Source of the DNA: CBDULX01 sp965368175
GTDB taxonomy: Bacteria; Pseudomonadota; Gammaproteobacteria; SZUA-229
DNA length: 6,437 nt
Reading direction: 5' to 3'
NCBI GenBank assembly: GCA_965368175.1
Contig: CBDULX010000172.1
Coordinates: 1-6,437, forward strand
A program made the position numbers and the translations under genes. Each line of letters opens with the position of its first letter. The stretch's first letter is position 1. The notes under the pieces are model-generated. The model was not told the DNA's origin, made no database searches, and saw only the letters and a program-made list of their open reading frames with translations. Shown here in pieces: positions 1 through 5,214 of this stretch.

Positions 1-693
1 GATTCCCAGGGTAATTCTCACATCATGACCATGTATTACGTGATGGTGGATGATATTGAAAACGTCTGGGAAGTGAGGGCTACTATGGATGGCCAGGCCA
101 TGGAAACTGGGGCGGCTGGAATATATGGACCCCAGCAACTGAACTTTGATGCCAATGGTGTTATTGAACCTTTAACATCAACCGGTGCAGGGGCCATTGC
201 TTACAGTGCTATTGATCCTCTAAACGGTGCGAATTTAATGACTATCACCGTAGACTATCGCAGCCAGGGCAATAACCTGACCCAGGAAGCCCAGGGTGAT
301 TTTTTTGTTGCTTCGCTCAGTCAGGATGGTTTTTCAACCGGTCGCCTTAGTGGTTTAGAAATCGATGACGAAGGTCTGGTCCGGGCCAGTTTTACCAACG
401 GCCAGATTACTCCACTGGGTAAGATTGCCCTGGTGCGTTTTGATAACCCTCAGGGTTTAAAGCAGACCGGAGACACTGCCTGGGTGGAAACGACTGAGTC
501 TGGTGCCGCGGTGGCGGGTGAAGCCGGAACCGGAAATTTTGGTTTACTGCAAACCGGTGCGCTGGAAACTTCCAATGTGGATTTAACAGCCGAGCTGGTG
601 AAGCTAATTACAGCACAACGTAATTTCCAGGCCAACTCAAAATCCATTGAAACGGCCAATGCGATAACCCAGACCATCATAAATATTCGTTAA
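1..693 (+). CDS. flgE: Flagellar hook protein FlgE, C-terminal part (5' truncated by window edge)
   Basis: FlgE is the structural subunit of the flagellar hook, the extracellular universal joint between rod and filament; it is exported by the flagellar type III system. The frame is open from base 1, so the gene starts before the window and the first ATG (25) is internal. The visible 230 residues begin with DSQGNSH, the conserved segment found in the middle domain of hook proteins. The last 45 residues are the basal-body-rod C-terminal domain, with GALETSNVDLTAELV followed by ITAQRNFQANSK and ending in NIR, as in other FlgE proteins. About 170 N-terminal residues should lie upstream, judging from a usual length near 400. 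The visible part has no cysteine. The TAA stop overlaps the first unit of a heptamer repeat, and flgF starts 38 bp on. A long FlgF-type protein is excluded because flgF follows directly. Confidence 0.95.
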   Translation, partial: DSQGNSHIMTMYYVMVDDIENVWEVRATMDGQAMETGAAGIYGPQQLNFDANGVIEPLTSTGAGAIAYSAIDPLNGANLMTITVDYRSQGNNLTQEAQGDFFVASLSQDGFSTGRLSGLEIDDEGLVRASFTNGQITPLGKIALVRFDNPQGLKQTGDTAWVETTESGAAVAGEAGTGNFGLLQTGALETSNVDLTAELVKLITAQRNFQANSKSIETANAITQTIINIR

Positions 694-709
694 TGGTTGA
701 TTGTTGATG
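689..709 (+). repeat. Three direct heptamer repeats at the flgE-flgF junction
   Basis: Three back-to-back 7-bp units, GTTAATG, GTTGATT and GTTGATG, begin in the last arginine codon of flgE, include its TAA stop and run into the short flgE-flgF spacer. The next seven bases (GTGAAAC) look like a decayed unit. The same unit family makes up the longer inverted array between flgH and flgI, which is why I treat this as a repeat and not a chance run. No function is evident from the sequence. Confidence 0.6.
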
Positions 710-731
710 GTGAAACAACAGGTAAACGACT

Positions 732-1472
732 ATGGATAAAATGCTTTTTATTGCCATGAATGGTGCCAGGCAGGCGATGCAGGCACAGAACAGCATTAGT
801 CATAATCTCGCAAATGCCAGTACGGTTGGTTTTAAGGCTGATCTGGATACTTTTACAAGCTGGCACGTTGAAGGTCCGGGGTTCAAAACCCGGGTTTACA
901 ACCAGCTGGAATCCGAAGGCAGTAATTTACTTCCCGGAAGTTATGCTAATACCAGTCGTGAACTGGATGTGGCTGTTCAGGGGGATGGCTGGATTGCGGT
1001 CCAGGCTAGTGATGGTAATGAGGCCTACACTCGTGCCGGTGATTTGCAACTGGATGCCAACGGCCAGTTAACGACAGGAGCAGGATTTCCAGTTATCGGT
1101 AGTTCTGGGCCCATAGTTTTACCCCCGGCGCAAAAAATTGAAATTGGTGCCGATGGTTCTGTCAGTCTGATCCCGATTGGGCAGACTTCAGAAAGCCTGG
1201 CGATTGTCGATCGAATTAAACTGGTCAATCCACCTGCAGAGATAATTCAGAAAGGTGCTGACGGTTTAATGCGCATTATTGATGGTCAACCAGCAGTACT
1301 TGATGCCGGTGTTACTCTGGCGTCTGGTGTAATAGAACACAGTAATGTAAATGCGGTAGCAGAGTTAGTGGATCTGATTCAGAACGCTCGCCAGTATGAA
1401 GCCAATGTGAAGTTAATGAGTACCGCAAAAGAAAACGATGAAGTTTCAGCCCGATTATTACGTAGCAGTTAA
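732..1472 (+). CDS. flgF: Flagellar basal-body proximal rod protein FlgF
   Basis: FlgF is one of the rod proteins that polymerise in the periplasm to form the drive shaft connecting the MS ring to FlgG and the hook. The protein has 246 residues, the normal size for the family. The N-terminal rod motif is ISHNLANASTVGFK (residues about 22-35), the middle has the family segment ELDVAVQGDGW, and the C-terminal rod domain (about 199-246) carries GVIEHSNVNAVAELVDLI followed by ARQYEANVKLM. Identity as FlgF and not FlgG rests on the position before a clear flgG and on the divergent FlgF-like tail. The ATG at 732 has an AGG at 720-722 about 9 nt upstream and begins the family's MDKM-type N-terminus. 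It lies in the operon between flgE (38 bp) and flgG (17 bp). I found no sigma-54 or sigma-28 signature in the spacer, so it is probably transcribed from upstream. Confidence 0.95.
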   Translation: MDKMLFIAMNGARQAMQAQNSISHNLANASTVGFKADLDTFTSWHVEGPGFKTRVYNQLESEGSNLLPGSYANTSRELDVAVQGDGWIAVQASDGNEAYTRAGDLQLDANGQLTTGAGFPVIGSSGPIVLPPAQKIEIGADGSVSLIPIGQTSESLAIVDRIKLVNPPAEIIQKGADGLMRIIDGQPAVLDAGVTLASGVIEHSNVNAVAELVDLIQNARQYEANVKLMSTAKENDEVSARLLRSS

Positions 1473-1489
1473 TTGAACGGAGAATAATT

Positions 1490-2275
1490 ATGAATCCCGC
1501 GCTTTGGACCTCTAAAACAGGACTCGATGCACAGCAAACCCGCTTGTCTGTGATCTCCAATAATCTGGCCAATGTGAATACTACTGGTTTTAAACGTGAC
1601 CAGGCTGTATTCCAGGATCTTATGTATCAAAACATCCGACAGGCCGGTGGTCAGTCTTCAGAAGATACCCAACTTCCATCAGGTATGTCTATTGGTACTG
1701 GCGTAAGGATAGTGGCCACTGAAAAATTGCATACACAGGGTAACCTGGTACAAACAGGTAATTCACTGGATATTGCCATACAGGGCCGCGGTTTTTTGCA
1801 GATATTAAAGCCCGATGGTGCTATTTCCTATACCCGTGATGGTTCATTTCAGATCGATTCTAATGGTCAGGTTGTTACCGCTAACGGGTATCAGTTACAA
1901 CCCACCATAACTATTCCATCGAATGCACAGAGTATTACTATTGGTGAAGATGGTGTAGTTACTGTGCTGGCGGGTGGTGCCGCTTTGCCTACCCAGGTCG
2001 GTAATATTCAAACAGTCGATTTTGTGAATCCTACCGGTTTACAACCAATTGGAAATAACCTGTTCCTGGAAACCGCAGCCAGTGGTTCACCTCAAACAGG
2101 TACGCCAGGTTTGAACGGTCTGGGTACCCTTACTAATGGGGCATTGGAAAGTTCCAATGTGAACGTGGTTGAAGAACTGGTGAATATGATCGAAACCCAG
2201 CGTGCTTATGAAATGAACTCCAAGGTCATCTCAACCACCGATCAGATGCTGCAATATGTTAGCAATAATCTTTAG
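1490..2275 (+). CDS. flgG: Flagellar basal-body distal rod protein FlgG
   Basis: FlgG forms the distal rod that passes through the P and L rings and joins the hook. At 261 residues it has the standard length. The N-terminal rod motif ISNNLANVNTTGFKRDQ occupies residues 22-38. It is followed by the FlgG-specific stretch YQNIRQAGGQSSEDTQLPSG (46-65), which is absent from FlgF and typical of straight distal rods. Further on are SLDIAIQGRGF, YTRDGSFQID and ITIPSNAQSITIGEDGVV. The C-terminal domain (217-261) has SSNVNVVEELVNMIETQRAY and STTDQMLQ. A good GGAGA ribosome binding site at 1479-1483, 6 nt before the ATG, fixes the start. It is the most conserved protein in the window. It sits 17 bp after flgF and 29 bp before flgH. 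Confidence 0.97.
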   Translation: MNPALWTSKTGLDAQQTRLSVISNNLANVNTTGFKRDQAVFQDLMYQNIRQAGGQSSEDTQLPSGMSIGTGVRIVATEKLHTQGNLVQTGNSLDIAIQGRGFLQILKPDGAISYTRDGSFQIDSNGQVVTANGYQLQPTITIPSNAQSITIGEDGVVTVLAGGAALPTQVGNIQTVDFVNPTGLQPIGNNLFLETAASGSPQTGTPGLNGLGTLTNGALESSNVNVVEELVNMIETQRAYEMNSKVISTTDQMLQYVSNNL

Positions 2276-2304
2276 TGATTAAGTTGAAAAGATACAGGTG
2301 ATGT

Positions 2305-2985
2305 ATGGTCAACAATAAACAAACTGGTGTAGTTCTGGCAATATTAAGCATGTTGTTATCCGCCTGTGCCAGTAATCCACCCGATCTGGCAGATTTTAAA
2401 CCACTGGTTCGACCGGAGGCTATGCCTCAGGAAAACTACGAAAACGGTTCATTATTTCAGGGACGTGGTATTTCATTATTCGAAGACCCCAAACCCTATC
2501 GAGTGGGTGATATTCTAACTATCCTTCTGGAAGAAAGTACCAGTGCCAGTAAAACTGCAGCTACGTCAACCAAGAAAGATGATGATATATCTATTGATAT
2601 ACCCACTATATTCGGTACCTCACCTACTCATAAGGGTAACCAGTTATGGGATTTGAGTATGGCACCAACACGGGAATTTGATGGTGAAGGAGACAGTAGT
2701 CAGAGTAACAGTTTGAGTGGTGAGATTACTGTCACCGTGGTCGATGTTCTGCAAAATGGTAACCTGGTCGTGCAGGGTGAAAAGTGGTTCACTCTGAACC
2801 AGGGCAAGGAATACATCCGGGTCGCGGGTGTAATTAGACCACAGGATGTACAGTCGGATAACACCATTACCTCCAGTAAATTGGCCGATGCACAGATTGC
2901 CTACAGTGGTGAAGGCTTTGTCGCCGACAGTAATGCGCAGGGCTGGTTTAGTCGCTTCTTAAGCAGTGAGTGGTGGCCGTTTTAA
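2305..2985 (+). CDS. flgH: Flagellar L-ring lipoprotein FlgH
   Basis: FlgH assembles into the L ring in the outer membrane, acting with the P ring as a bushing for the rod. The 226-residue product matches the family length. It starts with a lipoprotein signal peptide: a hydrophobic core (about residues 8-19) and a lipobox LSAC with the lipidated cysteine at position 21, the only cysteine in the protein. Residue +2 is alanine, not aspartate, consistent with outer-membrane sorting. Mature-chain landmarks are NGSLFQGRGISLFEDPKPYRVGDILTI, given here in outline, then SLSGEITVTV, NGNLVVQGEKW, IRVAGVIRPQDV and a tail ending in a tryptophan-rich WWPF. The ATG at 2305 is preceded by AGGTGA at 2296-2301, rather close to the start. 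An overlapping ATG at 2301 is out of frame. It is 29 bp after flgG; downstream comes the longest gap of the window, with a palindrome and a promoter candidate. Confidence 0.96.
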   Translation: MVNNKQTGVVLAILSMLLSACASNPPDLADFKPLVRPEAMPQENYENGSLFQGRGISLFEDPKPYRVGDILTILLEESTSASKTAATSTKKDDDISIDIPTIFGTSPTHKGNQLWDLSMAPTREFDGEGDSSQSNSLSGEITVTVVDVLQNGNLVVQGEKWFTLNQGKEYIRVAGVIRPQDVQSDNTITSSKLADAQIAYSGEGFVADSNAQGWFSRFLSSEWWPF

Positions 2986-2990
2986 ACATG

Positions 2991-3053
2991 GTTAATCGTT
3001 AATGGTTGATGGTTTGTGGTTAACTACAAACCATCAACCATCAACCATCAAAA
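2991..3053. repeat. Heptamer-repeat palindrome between flgH and flgI
   Basis: The 63 bases divide into nine 7-mers: GTTAATC, GTTAATG, GTTGATG, GTTTGTG and GTTAACT, then the inverted series ACAAACC, ATCAACC, ATCAACC and ATCAAAA. The switch in orientation is centred on GTTAAC (3019-3024). This makes a perfect 16-bp inverted repeat, ATGGTTGATGGTTTGT at 3002-3017 against 3026-3041, with weaker pairing outside it (for example 2998-3000 with 3043-3045). As RNA it could form a long hairpin with an 8-nt central segment. No run of T follows, so it is not a typical intrinsic terminator. The array starts 5 bp after the flgH stop and ends 2 bp before the sigma-54 promoter candidate. It could be a small dispersed palindromic element, but only copies elsewhere in the genome would show that. 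Confidence 0.8.
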
Positions 3054-3054
3054 C

Positions 3055-3071
3055 TGGCCCCCGAATTGCAT
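3055..3071 (+). promoter_or_regulatory. Candidate sigma-54 (RpoN) -24/-12 promoter upstream of flgI
   Basis: The sequence TGGCCCCCGAATTGCAT matches the sigma-54 consensus TGGCACN5TTGC. The invariant GG (3056-3057) and GC (3068-3069) are separated by exactly 10 bases, and the TGGC, C and TTGC blocks agree. It lies in the only long intergenic gap, on the coding strand. Transcription would start near 3081, leaving a leader of about 29 nt with the flgI ribosome binding site. Sigma-54 control of flagellar operons is established in Pseudomonas and Vibrio. Placement directly before flgI, and its actual use, are inference. Confidence 0.7.
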
Positions 3072-3098
3072 TAATACTCTAAAGCTTACTATAACGCT

Positions 3099-3104
3099 GG
3101 AGAG
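3099..3104 (+). promoter_or_regulatory. Ribosome binding site that decides the flgI start
   Basis: GGAGAG lies 5-7 nt before the ATG at 3110, a normal spacing. A GTG in the same frame at 3104 would overlap this site and leave it no spacing, so the ATG at 3110 is the better start. Confidence 0.75.
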
Positions 3105-3109
3105 TGGCG

Positions 3110-4216
3110 ATGTTTTGGCGAAGTCCGGTTTACATATTTTTATTACTGCTGCTATTTACAGGACCTGCACAAGCTCAGCGTATCAAGGATCTCGCTTCTA
3201 TAGCAGGGGTGCGCAGCAATCAGCTGGTGGGTTATGGTCTGGTGGTTGGCCTGGATGGCAGCGGAGATCAGACCAGTCAAACCCCGTTCACTGTACAAAG
3301 TTTCAAAAACATGTTGAAACAATACGGCATAACTTTGCCGGCTAATTCCAATCCTCAGCTGAAAAATGTTGCCGCCGTGGCCATTCACGCAGAATTGCCG
3401 GCATTTAGCAAACAGGGGCAGAATATCGATATAACCGTGTCATCGCTGGGTAATGCCAAAAGTTTGCGTGGTGGCAGTCTGTTGATGACACCTCTACGAG
3501 GTGCTGATGGTCAGATTTATGCAGTAGCCCAGGGTAACCTGATCGTTGGTGGATTTGGTATTTCAGGCAGTGATGGTTCCAGAGTCAGCGTCAATGTCCC
3601 CAGTGTTGGTCGAATTCCTAACGGTGCCACTGTTGAGCGAGAAGTGCCTAACCCTTTCGCTAGCATGCAGAAAATTGTATTAAATCTACATCGCAGTGAT
3701 TTCACTACAGCCAAACGTGTAGTTGAAGCTATTAACAGAGTGCTCGGCCCTGATAGCGCTCATGCACTTGATGCTGTGTCCGTTCAGGTATTAACCCCTC
3801 CAACCACTAGCCAGAAAGTGGAGTTTGTGTCGTTTCTGGAGAATCTGGATGTAGAAGCAGCCGAGGCGCCAGCACGAATCATTGTGAACTCACGAACCGG
3901 AACTGTAGTGATTAGCTCTATGGTACGAGTACGGCCAGCAGCCGTCAGTCATGGCAGTTTGACCGTTACTATCAGTGAATCACTGCAGGTGAGCCAGCCT
4001 AATCCACTGGCCGGTGGACAAACTGCCGTGGTACCTCAAACCCAGATTGATGTGGAACAGGCAGAAAGCAGTATGTTTATGTTTGCGCCTGGTGTATCGC
4101 TAAATGAAATCGTACAGGCAGTCAACCAGGTCGGTGCGGCACCTGGAGATCTGGTGGCAATTCTGGAAGCTCTTAAGCAGGCTGGTTCTTTGACTGGTGA
4201 GTTGATTGTGATTTAA
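3110..4216 (+). CDS. flgI: Flagellar P-ring protein FlgI
   Basis: FlgI is a periplasmic protein that polymerises around the distal rod at the peptidoglycan layer to form the P ring. From the ATG at 3110 the precursor has 368 residues, as expected for the family. An in-frame GTG six bases earlier would only add two residues and is not supported by the ribosome binding site. The N-terminus is a Sec signal peptide: a basic residue, a leucine-rich core (about 8-16) and a likely cleavage after PAQA (position 22), giving a mature start of QRIKDLA that matches other FlgI proteins. Family segments follow in order: NQLVGYGLVVGLDGSGDQT, QLKNVAAVAI, SSLGNAKSLRGGSLLMTPL, YAVAQGNLIVGG, INRVLG, IIVNSRTGTVV, VVPQTQIDV and a C-terminal ILEALKQAGSL. 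The protein has no cysteine, unlike Salmonella FlgI, whose two cysteines form a disulfide; alanine 277 and serine 360 appear to replace them. A sigma-54-like promoter precedes the gene. Confidence 0.97.
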   Translation: MFWRSPVYIFLLLLLFTGPAQAQRIKDLASIAGVRSNQLVGYGLVVGLDGSGDQTSQTPFTVQSFKNMLKQYGITLPANSNPQLKNVAAVAIHAELPAFSKQGQNIDITVSSLGNAKSLRGGSLLMTPLRGADGQIYAVAQGNLIVGGFGISGSDGSRVSVNVPSVGRIPNGATVEREVPNPFASMQKIVLNLHRSDFTTAKRVVEAINRVLGPDSAHALDAVSVQVLTPPTTSQKVEFVSFLENLDVEAAEAPARIIVNSRTGTVVISSMVRVRPAAVSHGSLTVTISESLQVSQPNPLAGGQTAVVPQTQIDVEQAESSMFMFAPGVSLNEIVQAVNQVGAAPGDLVAILEALKQAGSLTGELIVI

Positions 4217-4234
4217 AGCAACGGGTTTTTACAC

Positions 4235-5164
4235 ATGATTCAGCAAGCGGATTTATATACCAATTTCAGCCAGTACGCCGAGATGCGTAGACAGGCGCAT
4301 GAGCAAAGTGATGAGTCGGTAACCACAGTAGCCAAACAGTTTGAATCACTGTTTATACAGATGATGCTTAAAACCATGCGCGATTCTGTCCCAGAGGGTG
4401 GATTGTTTGGCAATGACACTACGAGGATGTACCAGGATATGTTTGATAAACAGTTAAGTTTGAATATTGCGTCAGGAAAAGGTATTGGTTTAGCCGCCGT
4501 GATTGCCCGTCAACTGGGGCAACAGAAAGGAGAGGCCTCTCAAATCCAGTCTTCTCAATCCAGTGTTGAAAACTACTGGCATAAAGCCATACCTGCACCA
4601 GCCGAGATTACCCCGAATCAGCAAATGGGTGCATCAGATAATCCACATCATCATGCCAATGACTGGGATTCTGGTGATACCTTCGTTCGCACCATCTGGC
4701 CTCATGCGGTAAGAGCTGCAGATAAGCTCGGTGTTGAACCGGAAGTTCTGGTAGCTCAGTCGGCACTTGAAACCGGCTGGGGTGAACATGTTCGCCGTAC
4801 AGTTGATGGCAGTAACAGTTATAGCCTGTTTGGTATCAAAGCGGATCATCGCTGGCAGGGTGACCAGGTATCTGTATCCACACTGGAATTTCGTGACGGT
4901 ACCATGCAACGAGAAAAGTCCCAGTTCCGTGCCTATGATTGTGTGGCGGAGGCCTTTGAGGATTATGTGGAATTTATTCAGTCCAGTCCACGTTACGAAT
5001 CGGCGCTGGAAAAGGCAGATAAAAGCTATGTCGAATCTCTGCAGGAAGCCGGATATGCCACCGACCCCGATTATGCGGACAAGATTGAACGTATTAAAAA
5101 CAGTGAACTGTTAAATAAACGTCTGAGCGGATTAAAGAAACATTCAGATTCGCCGCTAACTTAA
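4235..5164 (+). CDS. flgJ: FlgJ: rod cap / rod-binding protein with C-terminal peptidoglycan hydrolase domain
   Basis: FlgJ is exported to the periplasm, where its N-terminal half caps the growing rod and its C-terminal glucosaminidase-family half locally cuts peptidoglycan so the rod can pass. The 309-residue length fits the two-domain type. The rod-binding domain spans about 30-95, with VAKQFESLFIQMMLKTMRDS and GLFGND. A polar linker (about 96-145) contains PHHH. The hydrolase domain (about 150-290) has the catalytic-type motif SALETGWGEH with glutamate 179, then NSYSLFGIKA, a second candidate catalytic glutamate at 218 in STLEFRDG, FRAYDCVAEAF, and GYATDPDYADKI. The two glutamates align with residues reported as essential in Salmonella FlgJ. 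There is one cysteine (236). The start codon lies 18 bp after flgI with only a weak CGGG upstream, so translation may depend on flgI. The last codons contain the candidate flgK promoter. Confidence 0.96.
   Translation: MIQQADLYTNFSQYAEMRRQAHEQSDESVTTVAKQFESLFIQMMLKTMRDSVPEGGLFGNDTTRMYQDMFDKQLSLNIASGKGIGLAAVIARQLGQQKGEASQIQSSQSSVENYWHKAIPAPAEITPNQQMGASDNPHHHANDWDSGDTFVRTIWPHAVRAADKLGVEPEVLVAQSALETGWGEHVRRTVDGSNSYSLFGIKADHRWQGDQVSVSTLEFRDGTMQREKSQFRAYDCVAEAFEDYVEFIQSSPRYESALEKADKSYVESLQEAGYATDPDYADKIERIKNSELLNKRLSGLKKHSDSPLT
5133..5159 (+). promoter_or_regulatory. Candidate sigma-28 (FliA) promoter for flgK inside the flgJ 3' end
   Basis: TAAAGAAA, 11 bases, then GCCGCTAA compares with the enterobacterial FliA consensus TAAAGTTT-N11-GCCGATAA. 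The -35 block matches in 5 of 8 bases, the -10 block in 7 of 8, and the spacing is exact. The site overlaps the last codons of flgJ, and transcription would begin near 5166-5167, about 48 nt before the flgK start. A class-3 FliA promoter for flgKL is known in Salmonella and E. coli. Use of this site here is inferred. Confidence 0.72.
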
Positions 5165-5204
5165 TGAAGCCCCGGAAATCTGTGTTTCGATGACCGGTCA
5201 ATAG

Positions 5205-5209
5205 AGAGG
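5205..5209 (+). promoter_or_regulatory. Ribosome binding site of flgK
   Basis: AGAGG sits 5 nt before the ATG at 5215. It supports that start, which also gives the family-typical short N-terminus (MADILNTSLSGL). Confidence 0.65.
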
Positions 5210-5214
5210 CAAGC

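Noticed and set aside
1417..1460. A sigma-28-like -10 (CCCGATTA) at the end of flgF, before flgG.
   Set aside because: No -35 block is present at the required 11-nt spacing.
3002..3053. The flgH-flgI palindrome as a Rho-independent terminator.
   Set aside because: The stem is AT-rich and is followed by AAAACTGGCC with no T tract, so the classic terminator structure is absent, although partial attenuation is possible.
3016..3345. A 109-residue + strand open frame overlapping the palindrome and the start of flgI.
   Set aside because: Its N-terminus is a translation of the heptamer repeat and the rest is an out-of-frame reading of flgI; it resembles no family and lacks its own ribosome binding site.
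4164..4178. A second GG-N10-GC spacing (TGGAAGCTCTTAAGC) near the 3' end of flgI, upstream of flgJ.
   Set aside because: Only the invariant dinucleotides and one extra base fit; the -12 block reads AAGC and not TTGC, and the conserved flgI coding sequence explains it.
4201..4214. A possible heptamer unit (GTTGATT followed by GTGATTT) at the flgI 3' end.
   Set aside because: It encodes the normal C-terminal hydrophobic residues of FlgI and has only one good unit, so chance is sufficient.
4634..4909. A 91-residue minus-strand open frame, and similar antisense frames over flgF, flgG, flgI, flgE and flgK.
   Set aside because: All lie opposite strongly conserved flagellar genes, have no recognisable motifs and are best explained as shadows of real coding frames.
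5099..5112. An inverted repeat AACAGT-GA-ACTGTT just upstream of the flgK promoter candidate, considered as an operator.
   Set aside because: The arms are only 6 bp, it lies in flgJ coding sequence and nothing independent supports regulator binding.
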